A stretch of DNA of 64,000 nt from Leptothoe kymatousa TAU-MAC 1615 (GCF_018739865.1 NZ_JADOER010000012.1:124001-188000), one strand, 5' to 3'; shown: positions 27,426 through 37,002, counted from the stretch's first letter. Numbers and translations are program-made. The notes: generated by a model not told the origin, from the letters alone.

Positions 27426-27489
27426 AGTTCGGACGTTGGAGGTCGGGATGTTTGCCCATTTCCGACTTCCGATCTCCGACTTCCGAACT
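27426..27489. repeat. Large imperfect inverted repeat at a stop codon
   Basis: Outer arms AGTTCGGA (27426-27433) and TCCGAACT (27482-27489); inner arms GGAGGTCGG (27438-27446) and CCGACTTCC (27462-27470) with one G-T. The right side also holds a 14-base-spaced direct repeat of CCGACTTCCGA (27462 and 27476). It touches the stop codon of the caspase-STAND gene. There is no T run, so termination is uncertain. Confidence 0.75.
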
Positions 27490-30050
27490 TATTGACTAAT
27501 CTGGGTGGCGATTACCTGGTGGGTCATTAGATCTGCTAGCTGCGTAATCGATACTTTGCTCAGTGCAGAGGTGGGGTGTTGCTGGTGAAAGGCGAGAATT
27601 TTGGATGTCACGGTGAGTCTGTCAATGCCTGCACTGCCTACATTGGCCGGGACTACGGGGTATAGGGCTTGAATGTCGATGCTGTCAGGGGCGATGTCGG
27701 GTTGGCGTGCTAAAGAAACGGTCATCCCCGCCATCATAGCCAGGGGTAGGAGTACGGCAACACTGCGAGATTGCCACAGGGCAAACGTGGCTGCGCGTTG
27801 GCTAGTTTCGACAAATGTTTGGGCTAGGGTAGACAGATCAGAACGATGTCCCCGTAAAAAATCACGGCTCTTTCTTAGATATTGTTGACTCAGGAGGTAG
27901 TCGGATCCCTTGGGGGCTCCGCGGTCTTGCCATACCCAGGCACGTTCTTCGATGTCCCGTTGCTGTTTTAGTAAGGTGCGATCGCAGTGTAACCATGCTC
28001 GCAATAAGGGCCAATCCGATACCAATGAGTTGTGGGCCAATTCTATGGTTTCATCCGTTGTCTGAGGTTTGGGCCAATTGGCTACTAGCCAACGTTTCAC
28101 GGTTGCTGTGTCAGAGTCACGGGTTTCCCAGGCCGCCGTCGCAATTCCTTGTCCTTCGCCTTGGGGCACCGCTGAAATCTTATTCGTCACAACCAGGCGG
28201 GCGGCGATTAATTTAGCCAAGACCTGATCAACCATTGCCTTGGGAAACTGACGGTTGACCAACTCACATTTGCGGGCGCGACGGCTTTGATCCAAGCGGC
28301 CCTCACCTAGGTCACATAGGGTTAAAAATATGCGCTGGGCCACTGGCTGTTCGTCAGCAGATAGGGTGTCATAGCAATCGGTGGCACGCTGGACCAAAAT
28401 TTGAGAAAGACGCCCCAGTTTGAGGTAGCTATCCAATGAAAGGCAGGGGTTTTCCTGTTTCAGGGGGTGTGCTTTTCGCTGCCGCCATAGCTCTTGCAAA
28501 ATGCTCTGGAGCAGTGCCAATTCCCCAGGTGCCCCGGTTAAGTCGAGCGTTAGGTGATGTACTAAATACGGATCCAAGGCCAAGCCCATTTTCGCGGCGG
28601 GTTTTTCAATCACATCGCGAATTTCTTGGTATGTCATGGGCGTCAGCACCACCCGATGATGCTCAACCAGTGAAAATAAGGTTTTATGGAGCGTTAATGC
28701 ATCGAGGGCATCTGAACGTAGGCCAATGACAAGACCCAATGATGTGGCAGGACACGTCATGGCTTGCAACAAAAGCTCTAGGGTTTGCTGCTGTTCTGCC
28801 TGGAGGTGAGGGTCCGTTGTGGGCGTTAGCAGCTCTTCAAATTGGTCGATTACCAACCAAAATTTGGAGGTACCCGGTTGTTTGAGCAAAGCACCATTAA
28901 CGAGGTGCATCAACCCATTGGGTTCCTGACGCAATAGCTCATCAGCTTGGGATAATTGACTGGCCACATCAATGCCCGGAGTCTCAGTTGCAAAAGCCTT
29001 GGCTAAATTTTTCAGAGGCCGTTGTCCAGGGGTCAGGTAGCGTACAATCCAATTTTCGCTACCGGCAATATCCTGACCCGATGCCAACCGTGCCATCACC
29101 CCGGCGCGTAATAGGGAAGTTTTACCACTGCCGGAAGCGCCTACCAATACACAAATATTTTGCTGCTGCAGCTTTTGTAGGACTGCTTGGATTAGGGGTT
29201 CTCTGCCAAAATAATAGTCGGTGTGTTTCTCTTCAAAGGGTTGGAACCCACGGTAAGGGCAAAAGTTGAGACTATATTTTTTGAGGCGAGAGATAACGGA
29301 ACTGTTGTCGGTCTCAACGAGATTATTGTCTGTTTTTTGGGTAATGACAATTTCACTTCCTCCTTGTTCAAACAGAGGTTGTTGAATTTCATTGCTGAGC
29401 TGCTTGGTAATCGATGCGATGAGGTCCGTGCTGGTGACCCGGTTGCTATCCGATTGTTGAGGTGAAAGCCCAGATAGGACTGCCTGGGTTAGAACACTGT
29501 AGTCTCCTTCAAGGGATTCATACGCTTCTTCATATTCCCGAGAGGCTGCAATAAAGAGATAGCTTTGACCATCGCTGCCTTGCCACGAATCTTCTTTGAG
29601 GGCTAAGAACTCACCACTGTGGCAACAATCTAAAATAACAACAATTTGCCGAATGGGGCTATGGCGGATAATGCGGCGCAGCCAAGATAGGGATAAGCCA
29701 CTGTTGGACGTATCTACTTGGGTGTCGCTAGTGGCTAGAAAACCTTCTCGTATACCGACGTCTCTCTGGAGGCCATGGCCTGAAAAATAAAAGAAAACGG
29801 CCTCTGGAATATGATCTCCTTTAGGGATGAGCAAGCGCACTAGACTTGCTTCTAGTTGTTGTAAAGAGACCGAAGTATTTTGACCTACCGTGGGCCTTTG
29901 ATGATCAATAATCTCAGGTAACCTACGCACTCGAAAGTTGCCATGACTTTCTAAAAGACTGGCCATCCCTTCTGCATCTTTCGCTGCCGCTGTCAATTTG
30001 GGTAAATATTGATATTGGTTAATTCCAACAATAAGAGCATCCCGTGACAT
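27489..30050 (-). CDS. Caspase-like peptidase fused to STAND NTPase
   Basis: A C14 peptidase domain occupies residues 1-240, starting DALIVGINQYQYLPKL. The catalytic dyad is His92 in FYFSGHGLQ and Cys143 in ILDCCHSGEF. It is followed by an nSTAND1-type NTPase: the leader YRGFQPFEEKHTDYYFGRE, Walker A GASGSGKTS (303-311) and Walker B LVIDQFEEL (about 398-406). A helical region follows, then a single hydrophobic span near 764-780 and a 70-residue tail. The fusion is known in large-genome cyanobacteria and related architectures serve in conflict or programmed-death responses; the trigger and targets here are unknown. The gene stands alone, between a small peptide gene and a 1.3 kb gene-poor region. 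Confidence 0.9.
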   Translation of the reverse strand: MSRDALIVGINQYQYLPKLTAAAKDAEGMASLLESHGNFRVRRLPEIIDHQRPTVGQNTSVSLQQLEASLVRLLIPKGDHIPEAVFFYFSGHGLQRDVGIREGFLATSDTQVDTSNSGLSLSWLRRIIRHSPIRQIVVILDCCHSGEFLALKEDSWQGSDGQSYLFIAASREYEEAYESLEGDYSVLTQAVLSGLSPQQSDSNRVTSTDLIASITKQLSNEIQQPLFEQGGSEIVITQKTDNNLVETDNSSVISRLKKYSLNFCPYRGFQPFEEKHTDYYFGREPLIQAVLQKLQQQNICVLVGASGSGKTSLLRAGVMARLASGQDIAGSENWIVRYLTPGQRPLKNLAKAFATETPGIDVASQLSQADELLRQEPNGLMHLVNGALLKQPGTSKFWLVIDQFEELLTPTTDPHLQAEQQQTLELLLQAMTCPATSLGLVIGLRSDALDALTLHKTLFSLVEHHRVVLTPMTYQEIRDVIEKPAAKMGLALDPYLVHHLTLDLTGAPGELALLQSILQELWRQRKAHPLKQENPCLSLDSYLKLGRLSQILVQRATDCYDTLSADEQPVAQRIFLTLCDLGEGRLDQSRRARKCELVNRQFPKAMVDQVLAKLIAARLVVTNKISAVPQGEGQGIATAAWETRDSDTATVKRWLVANWPKPQTTDETIELAHNSLVSDWPLLRAWLHCDRTLLKQQRDIEERAWVWQDRGAPKGSDYLLSQQYLRKSRDFLRGHRSDLSTLAQTFVETSQRAATFALWQSRSVAVLLPLAMMAGMTVSLARQPDIAPDSIDIQALYPVVPANVGSAGIDRLTVTSKILAFHQQHPTSALSKVSITQLADLMTHQVIATQISQ

Positions 30051-30312
30051 AGGTTTTTCCTGATAAGCATTAGAGGACGTATTTGCCCGTCTCTGTAATG
30101 CGGAGTAATCGGCATAAGCTGGGAGGTCGCTTGCTTATGCCAGTAGATTTAATGTCATAACTTTGGCCATGGGTTAGGGGGGCTTGACCAAAATTGATGA
30201 TGGTTTTTAAAGGATTCTTCTATAGAGGTGTTCAAGTGAATCGTGCATGGCTGCAACGTGATTTTACTTGTAACAAGAGTATTACGTTCTCAACATATAG
30301 AAGTTTTTGCGG

Positions 30313-30378
30313 ATAGGCTAGGGGGCTAAAACCCCCACCCTGCCTATATCAACACAATTCAATATGTTGATGCTTTTT
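30313..30378 (+). ncRNA. Possible small structured RNA ending in a U run
   Basis: Two adjacent hairpins. The first pairs ATAGGC (30313-30318) with GCCTAT (30342-30347) around an inner GGGGG/CCCCC stem. The second pairs ATCAACA (30348-30354) with TGTTGAT (30365-30371) and is followed by GCTTTTTGG. A short RNA or a decayed leader are both possible; no promoter was identified. Confidence 0.35.
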
Positions 30379-30782
30379 GGGGGTCGATAAATTCTCGTAG
30401 AAACTACACGAAAACATCAAAAATAGTTGATTCAATGTAAAGGCATGGTCCGCGGTAGTACTAGTCTTATCAAGTTTTGTTGGTATAAGTGTGCGTATAT
30501 TTAAGGCTAATTTTCGGTGTGTGTGCTGGCGATCGCTGATAGCTTGATTTTTATTGTTGGGTATACGCCAATTGGCTGAAGTTTGATGGCTGTAGTGTCC
30601 GTGTTGTTACGGACCCGTCAGTTCAAATACTGTCGTGATAACCGTTTAAGCTTTTTGGTGCATATGAAATGTACGGAGGGTTGGTTGCTTGAGTACTGGC
30701 AGATTGATGTCGTTCATACAACATCAGCCATAGTTCAAACTTGCAAGTTCTGTTCATATAACTAACTAGAAGGTGGTATGGC

Positions 30783-30920
30783 ATGAATACGTGGATTGTT
30801 GGGGTAAATACAGAGAATCTAGCCATAGGCCTCTTTGGGCTTTACATCAATCAGGGGCTGCAGTACGGAGAGATTCGCGATCCCTTTGTTTTTTCCATTG
30901 TTTTAGGCCATCTTAGTTAG
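30783..30920 (+). CDS. Possible small protein of 45 residues
   Basis: An ATG follows AAGGTGG with a 6-base spacing. The product (MNTWIVGVNTENLAIGLFGL..., ending SIVLGHLS) is moderately hydrophobic and unlike anything I recognise. It lies alone in the 1.3 kb gap. Only the ribosome site supports it. Confidence 0.25.
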   Translation: MNTWIVGVNTENLAIGLFGLYINQGLQYGEIRDPFVFSIVLGHLS

Positions 30921-31351
30921 GAGTGTTTCTGGTTGAGATGGCTGGGGGCATTCAAGTGGGGAATCATTAAACGTTTTTGATGTCAGTTTTCTTGATGTAC
31001 GAGGTTTTTTAATTCTTTACGATCTATTATTTTTATGACTGAATTCCTAATCATCTGGAACAAAATCAAGGCCTACATTTTCTAAAGAATTAACTTCGAA
31101 GAAAGAGGGAGCTTACGACGAGATAGAGGGGTTAATCGTATTGGGCCTCCTTCTCAAGAAATAGATCGATCAGGGCGGCTGTTTAGGTCGTCTAATCTGG
31201 TTTGGCTTGAGTGGGACTCAATGGCGGTCTAGGCCGCAGTTCCCCAAGAGTCGTAGCTCTAACTTGTCTGGTGAGGGGGGCGGTTTTATGTGCTTTATGC
31301 AGCAGCAGCTGTCTTGGTTTTTTACTTACACACTTTTAGAACTGAGGTTAT

Positions 31352-31648
31352 ATGTCACAAGAGATGCTGGAGGCTGCCATTCAAGCAGTGAGAGTGGGGC
31401 AATTTCATGAAGGGATTAATAGTCTGGAATATATTGCTTCCCAGGTGCGTCCACCTAATAAACTTTATTATTCGGCCAATATCTGGTTAGTGCGTGCCTA
31501 TAAGGAGAGTGGGCAATTGTCAGCCGCGATTAGGTTATGTCGGCAGTTAGCGACGAGCTCCCATCCCAAGGTGCAGGTATGGGCTCAGCAAGCGTTGCCA
31601 GTGTTGCGTCAGCCTGCCAGCGCCATTGGCCGTACGGATATATTTTAG
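31352..31648 (+). CDS. Small TPR-like protein
   Basis: The product is 98 residues of paired helices: EMLEAAIQAVRVGQFHEGINSLEYIAS, then YYSANIWLVRAYKESGQLSAAIRLCRQLAT and VQVWAQQALPVL. The spacing of small and large residues fits about two TPR-type hairpins, so a role as a protein-binding scaffold is likely. GAGG before the ATG serves as ribosome site. It ends 90 bases before the SbcC-like gene on the same strand. Confidence 0.65.
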   Translation: MSQEMLEAAIQAVRVGQFHEGINSLEYIASQVRPPNKLYYSANIWLVRAYKESGQLSAAIRLCRQLATSSHPKVQVWAQQALPVLRQPASAIGRTDIF

Positions 31649-31738
31649 GTTCAATTAATATCAGGCAATCGGCTGGTTAGGGGTTTACGCGCTAAACTTG
31701 GCTAGCTGCATTATTGAAGGATGGGGTCAGGGCCTGTC

Positions 31739-34501
31739 ATGTATTTATTGTCGGTAACCCTTACGAATTTCAAGACCCATCGCGATCGCAACTTTGAGTT
31801 TCAACTAGGCACCAATGCTATTTGTGGTGTGAATGGTGCCGGTAAAACCAGCATCCTAGAGGCCATTGCCTGGACTCTATTTAATCATCGGGGCAGTTAT
31901 AAGCAAGAAGATTTAATCCGTAATGGTAGCGGTAGTGCCCAGGCTAGGGTTGCCTTTGTTTCTAGCTACGATAGTCGTACCTACGAAGTGGAGCGTTGCA
32001 CTAGCCGAGGGTATACCATTTTTGACCCTCAGCTGGGGGAGCGGCTAAACTATAGTCGCATTAAAGATGAGATAGAGCCGTGGCTGCAACAACATTTGGG
32101 TGTACCCGTCGGCACAGACTTGGGGCAGCTCTTTGCCAATACCATTGGGGTGCCCCAGGGCACATTTACGGCCGATTTTTTACTCAGCCCCGAAAAGCGT
32201 AAGCCAATTTTTGATGGTGTGCTCAAGGTAGAGGAATACCGTCGGGTACACAAAGAGTCGAATACCCTGAGGCGCTACGCTGAAGGCCAGGTAGAGCTGT
32301 TAAAGGTGCAGCTGCAACAATATGACGAACAGCTACAGGCTTGGGAAGGTTTAGATGAACGGCATGCCGCCATCGGTCAAGAAATTGCCCAGGGTGAACG
32401 GCAGTTGACTTCATTGCAACAGAATTTAGACCAGCTCCAGCGATCGCGCCAGTCCCTGGTCGCCCAAGGGCAAAAAATACAAGCATTGCAACAGCAACAG
32501 CAGCAGTTGACGCTTCAGCTAGAGGCTAAGCAACAGGCACGGCAATTAATCGAACAGGCCTGCGGGCGATCGCAACAAGCGACAGAGCTGTGTCAAACCC
32601 ATGGGGCCGCCTATCGAGGCTATGTGGCCATTGAAACCACCCTCAAAGCTTTAAATCAACAAAATCAGCAACGCCAGCAGCTGTTACAACAACAGCAGAC
32701 CCAGCAGCGTAGCCTAGATCAGCAAGCTACTGCCATGGCGCGGTTGCAAGTGCAGCTAGAACAGCGGGATCAGCTACAACAACAAATTTCGACGTTGGCA
32801 GCAGCTTGCAAGCAACAAAAAGCATTAGAACAGCAACGTCTAGAGCTAGGACAACAGCAGCAGGCGCTGACTCAGTTAAAAATGCGTTTACAGTCCTTGC
32901 AGGAGCATTTGGGAAGACTGCGGCAAGAGAGTGTGCAAACTAAACAGTCGTTGGACAAACTAGATATATTGCAAAACTCCGTTGAGCAAATTCCAGCGCT
33001 AGAGCAACAACAACAGCGTTGGCAGCAGCAGCTGAGTCGCATCGAAGCTGCGCAACAGTTTGAGCAAGAGCTGCAGCAGCTGGTGGCTAGCCACCGCAAT
33101 GACTCTAGCGCATATGACCAGCAGGCGGCCTCCGCGCTAGAGTCCCTGGGGGAGCTGCAACAAAGTTTGCCGTTGCTTTCTAGTGATGTGCTCGAACAGC
33201 TGAAGGGAGCTATTTCGACTGGGCAGACCCTGAGCCAAACCACCCTGGCTGCGTTAGAAAGTATTTTGGCCGATCTGTCGGCCCAGGTGGATCTGCCCCA
33301 ATTGCAGAAACAACTCAAGACTGGCCAAGCAGACTTAACGAAAGCCTATGGCAATCGGGCCAAATTAGCGAATCGAGAGCCCCTGCAGCTGCGACTCTCG
33401 GAGCTGGGCGCTCAACAGCAGCGGCTACAAACCGAGATGACAGAAATTGAACAGCAGCTCAGCCAATCTGAGGTGGTCAATCAACAATTACAACAGCTAG
33501 AAGCTGAGTTAAAAGCCTTGGGAGATCCCAACGGGCGTCGTCAGGTATTGGAAGAACAGCTGCAGGCGATGGCCCAGGTAGAAACTGAATATGGGAGGCT
33601 GCGTGGTCAACGTCAAACGCTAGAGGCCGCATTAGCTACGCTGACTAAGCAGATTGATGATTTTGCAGATGTGGAAGTGGAACTGGCTAAACAACAGCAG
33701 CTCCGTCAAGATTCCCAGGCGGGCTATTTGCTGTATGTGCAGAATGAAAAAGATGCCCAAAAACTAGAACAGTTGACGGCTGATTTGGCGGCAGCTGCCC
33801 AGGTTGTGGCAGAGCTGACGCAGCAACAGGAGACGTTGGTGACTGAACTGGGTCAGCTGGCGGTAGATTTTGACCCGGAAGCGTTGCAGCTTTTGGAAAA
33901 ACAATATGGTGAGCTAAAGTCCCAGTGCGATCGCATTGCCGGTAGTTTGCCCCAACAGCGGAAGCTCCAAACGGAACTGTCGAGCCAGCTAGAAAGCCTA
34001 CGGCATGTGGCCGAAAAGCGCGATCAGGCCCACGTGGACGTAAAGCAAAAAGAACGGGTAAAACGGTTTATCAACTTTGCCCGTAAGGCCTATAAAGAAG
34101 CGGGACCACGGATTACGGAACGCTATGTGCAAGGAATTTCCCGAGAAGCAGATCGGTTGTTTCGAGAGTTACTCAACCGCCCAAATGTTGCCCTGGAATG
34201 GACCCGTGACTATGAAATTTTGGTGCAAGAAGGCGGCAACACCCGTCGGTTTCTTAATCTCTCTGGCGGTGAACAGATGTGTGCTGCGTTGGCAGTGCGT
34301 TTAGCCTTATTAAAGGTGCTGGCAGATATTGATATTGCCTTTTTTGATGAGCCTACCACCAATATGGACCGCCCACGTCGGGAGAGCTTAGCGGAGGCGA
34401 TTGGTCGTCTGAAGGCGTTTAAACAACTGTTTGTGATTAGCCATGATGATACCTTTGAGAAGGTCACTGAAAACGTCATTGTGGTTGAACGAGAGGATTA
34501 A
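31739..34501 (+). CDS. SbcC/Rad50-like SMC ATPase without zinc hook
   Basis: A DNA-repair type ATPase whose homologues work with the SbcD/Mre11 nuclease to open hairpins and process ends. The N-terminal half-site is LTNFKTHRDRNFEF with Walker A CGVNGAGKTSI. Long Gln-rich coiled coils follow. The C-terminal half has the ABC signature LNLSGGEQMCAAL, Walker B DIAFFDEPTTNMD and the H-loop VISHDD. No CXXC motif occurs anywhere, so the usual Rad50 zinc hook at the coil apex is missing; a helical segment around residues 455-500 seems to take its place. Start 31739 matches the family N-terminus; 31721 is in frame. No SbcD gene is in the window. Confidence 0.85.
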   Translation: MYLLSVTLTNFKTHRDRNFEFQLGTNAICGVNGAGKTSILEAIAWTLFNHRGSYKQEDLIRNGSGSAQARVAFVSSYDSRTYEVERCTSRGYTIFDPQLGERLNYSRIKDEIEPWLQQHLGVPVGTDLGQLFANTIGVPQGTFTADFLLSPEKRKPIFDGVLKVEEYRRVHKESNTLRRYAEGQVELLKVQLQQYDEQLQAWEGLDERHAAIGQEIAQGERQLTSLQQNLDQLQRSRQSLVAQGQKIQALQQQQQQLTLQLEAKQQARQLIEQACGRSQQATELCQTHGAAYRGYVAIETTLKALNQQNQQRQQLLQQQQTQQRSLDQQATAMARLQVQLEQRDQLQQQISTLAAACKQQKALEQQRLELGQQQQALTQLKMRLQSLQEHLGRLRQESVQTKQSLDKLDILQNSVEQIPALEQQQQRWQQQLSRIEAAQQFEQELQQLVASHRNDSSAYDQQAASALESLGELQQSLPLLSSDVLEQLKGAISTGQTLSQTTLAALESILADLSAQVDLPQLQKQLKTGQADLTKAYGNRAKLANREPLQLRLSELGAQQQRLQTEMTEIEQQLSQSEVVNQQLQQLEAELKALGDPNGRRQVLEEQLQAMAQVETEYGRLRGQRQTLEAALATLTKQIDDFADVEVELAKQQQLRQDSQAGYLLYVQNEKDAQKLEQLTADLAAAAQVVAELTQQQETLVTELGQLAVDFDPEALQLLEKQYGELKSQCDRIAGSLPQQRKLQTELSSQLESLRHVAEKRDQAHVDVKQKERVKRFINFARKAYKEAGPRITERYVQGISREADRLFRELLNRPNVALEWTRDYEILVQEGGNTRRFLNLSGGEQMCAALAVRLALLKVLADIDIAFFDEPTTNMDRPRRESLAEAIGRLKAFKQLFVISHDDTFEKVTENVIVVERED

Positions 34502-35153
34502 ACAGCGGAGCGAACTGTTGCATCACGGCAAACCCGGTTCAATGGAAATAGCCTGGTGCCATAGACTGGCAATGCCTTGTGGGAGAATAGATTGGGGCAT
34601 GTTTGGATTGTGCGATCGCTGTTAGGTCCTATGTATCAGCGTAGTGGCGACAACCCCGCAAACCGACCATAAAAAGTGTTGCCCCGCCCTAGTGTTCTTT
34701 TGAAGAGTTCCTCGTAATCCTTTACTCTTCATCAAGACCAATACCAGGTTTAACCCTTGATGCTGCCCTAGTCCGTCAAGACTAAATTTTAAGATGGATG
34801 AGTGACGTGCTCCAATGCGGTCAAACCTGACACACCACTCACCGTCCCAGCCCTAATTTTTAGCGTTGACGCTGTACAAGTCCTAATTGGTTGATTTTAG
34901 GGTATAAGCAAAACTTTTTGCTTGAATCGAAAGACATAAACTGGAAATATATTTGTTCTACTGAGGTTTATTGTTAGACTTAAATCAATGTTAGGTAAAG
35001 TCTTCATTTACTAATATCAATTCTTTGCCGATTGCTGATTTTATCGATTTTTTAGCAATCGCCTCCTCAGCATCCTTGGCAAATTCCAGGATGTTTCATA
35101 CGACTGGCAGGCGATTCAGTAGAGCTTAGCTTGACTCAGCAAGGTGCTTCAAA
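34502..35153. other. Upstream region of bicA
   Basis: About 650 bases without a supported gene. An 8-bp inverted repeat CGATTGCT / AGCAATCG (35029-35036 and 35054-35061) lies about 100 bases before bicA and may be regulatory. No full LysR (CcmR/CmpR) motif could be identified with confidence. Confidence 0.45.
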
Positions 35154-36857
35154 ATGCGTATTACAAATAGAATCCATTTCCGAAATTTACGCGGTGACCT
35201 ATTTGGTGGGGTCACCGCTGCAGTAATCGCCTTACCCATGGCATTGGCCTTTGGTGTCGCGTCTGGTGCAGGTGCGGCCTCAGGTCTATGGGGGGCTGTG
35301 CTTGTGGGCTTTTTCGCGGCCCTATTTGGCGGCACCCCCACGCTTATTTCCGAACCCACGGGTCCGATGACGGTGGTTATGACCGCCGTTATCGCTAATT
35401 TGACAGCGGCCGATCCTGAAAACGGTATGGCGATGGCGTTTACCGTGGTCATGCTGGCCGGTCTATTCCAAATTCTGTTTGGAGTTTTGCGTCTGGGCAA
35501 GTATGTCACCATGATGCCCTACACCGTGATCTCTGGATTTATGTCCGGTATCGGTATCATTCTAGTGATTTTGCAGCTAGCTCCGTTCTTGGGGCAGGCT
35601 AGTCCTGCCGGTGGGGTGTTGGGTGCACTGGGGGCCTTGCCAACCTTATTGAGCAACATCCAGCCAGCCGAGACCTTTTTGGCCTTGCTGACGGTCGCCA
35701 TCATCTGGTTTATGCCTGCTAAAATCAAGCGCTTTGTCCCGCCCCAACTGGTGGCATTGATTGCAGGCACCCTGCTCTCCCTGGTTCTATTTCCTGACAT
35801 CGACATTCGCCGGATTGGTGAAATTCCCATGGGCTTTCCCCAGATGCAGGTGCCCACGTTTAGCGCCAGTCAGCTGCAGCTAATGTTTGTGAATGCGGCG
35901 GTGCTTGGCATGTTGGGATGTATCGATGCCCTGCTGACATCTGTGATTGCCGATAGTTTGACCCGCACCGAGCATAATTCGAATAAGGAATTAATTGGTC
36001 AGGGCCTGGGCAATCTGGTGTCTGGTTTATTTGGGGGCATTGCCGGTGCTGGTGCCACCATGGGAACCGTCGTCAATATTCAATCCGGTGGGCGTACGGC
36101 CCTTTCTGGTTTGACCCGTGCGTTGATCTTGCTGATGGTCATTCTTGGGGCAGCAAATTTAGCGGCCACTATTCCTCTAGCCGTTCTGGCCGGTATTGCG
36201 CTGAAGGTAGGTATCGATATCATCGACTGGGACTTTCTCAAGCGGGCGCATCAAATTTCCCGCAAGGGGGCGTTCATCATGTATGGCGTGATTGCGCTGA
36301 CCGTATTGGTGGACCTGATTGCGGCTGTGGGCATCGGCGTATTTGTTGCCAATATTTTAACGATCGACCGGCTGAGTCAGCTGCGTTCCGAGTCGGTACG
36401 CGCCATTTCAGATGCAGACGATGCGGTGCGTCTCTTGCCGGAAGAGAAGCGATGGTTAGATGAGGGCAATGGTCGTGTGCTGTTATTTCAGCTCAGTGGC
36501 CCCATGATTTTTGGTGTGGCTAAGGCCATTGCCCGTGAGCACAATGCCATTGGTGAATGTGATGCCATTGTCTTTGATTTAGGGGATGTGCCCCATCTGG
36601 GGGTCACCGCGTCTTTAGCGTTAGAAAGTGCCATTAAAGAAGCGGTTGAGAAAGAGCGTGATGTTTACATTGTGGGTGCCAATGGCCAGACTGAGCGCCG
36701 TTTAGAATCGCTCAAAGTGTTTCAGCTTTTGCCTGAAAATCACACGTCCATGGGTCGGGTAGAGGCCCTGCAACACGCTGTTTCGAAGCTATATCCAACT
36801 CGATTAGATACGACCATGGTCAATCCTGCTGCGACCACTGAGGTTCTGCCTAGTTGA
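35154..36857 (+). CDS. bicA: SulP-family sodium-dependent bicarbonate transporter
   Basis: BicA is a high-flux, low-affinity bicarbonate importer of the cyanobacterial CO2-concentrating mechanism, in the plasma membrane. The N-terminus ITNRIHFRNLRGDLFGG, the transport-domain block GGTPTLISEPTGPMTVVMTA, TRTEHNSNKELIGQGLGN and GAGATMGTVVNIQSGGR agree closely with the BicA sequence I remember. The C-terminal STAS domain is present (GRVLLFQLSGPMIFGVAKAIAREHNA). The 567-residue length matches. It is a single gene with a strong terminator about 105 bases downstream. Confidence 0.95.
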   Translation: MRITNRIHFRNLRGDLFGGVTAAVIALPMALAFGVASGAGAASGLWGAVLVGFFAALFGGTPTLISEPTGPMTVVMTAVIANLTAADPENGMAMAFTVVMLAGLFQILFGVLRLGKYVTMMPYTVISGFMSGIGIILVILQLAPFLGQASPAGGVLGALGALPTLLSNIQPAETFLALLTVAIIWFMPAKIKRFVPPQLVALIAGTLLSLVLFPDIDIRRIGEIPMGFPQMQVPTFSASQLQLMFVNAAVLGMLGCIDALLTSVIADSLTRTEHNSNKELIGQGLGNLVSGLFGGIAGAGATMGTVVNIQSGGRTALSGLTRALILLMVILGAANLAATIPLAVLAGIALKVGIDIIDWDFLKRAHQISRKGAFIMYGVIALTVLVDLIAAVGIGVFVANILTIDRLSQLRSESVRAISDADDAVRLLPEEKRWLDEGNGRVLLFQLSGPMIFGVAKAIAREHNAIGECDAIVFDLGDVPHLGVTASLALESAIKEAVEKERDVYIVGANGQTERRLESLKVFQLLPENHTSMGRVEALQHAVSKLYPTRLDTTMVNPAATTEVLPS

Positions 36858-36962
36858 TAGAACGCCATTACCAGAGCCGCTTGACTGCTGGTAATGTAGT
36901 TGCGCCGTTGTGAGCCAAGCTGGCGAATGGATTAGAAACGTTGTTGCATTTTCGCGCCTGCT

Positions 36963-37002
36963 AAAAAGCCGCTTCTGACCAATCTGTCAGAGGCGGCTTT
37001 TT
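36963..37002. terminator. Bidirectional terminator after bicA
   Basis: AAAAAGCCGC-TT-CTGAC pairs with GTCAG-AG-GCGGCTTTTT around a CAATCT loop. A and T runs flank the stem, so it can end bicA on the plus strand and the minus-strand gene at 37154. Confidence 0.88.

Larger units (their letters stand above)
30051..31351. other. 1.3 kb with little coding capacity
   Basis: The longest gap in the window. I see two candidate elements: a compact folded region at 30313-30378 and a 45-codon frame at 30783. A hairpin GTCCGT/ACGGAC lies at about 30597-30614. Overlapping frames of 60-67 codons on both strands (30583-30826) have no ribosome site or recognisable sequence. It separates the caspase-STAND gene from the TPR/SbcC pair. 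Confidence 0.5.

Noticed and set aside
30583..30826. Overlapping frames on both strands in the 1.3 kb gap
   Set aside because: No ribosome sites and no recognisable sequence; mutual overlap suggests chance.
34502..35153. CcmR/CmpR operator before bicA
   Set aside because: Only an unassigned 8-bp inverted repeat is clear; no full LysR-type motif could be supported.
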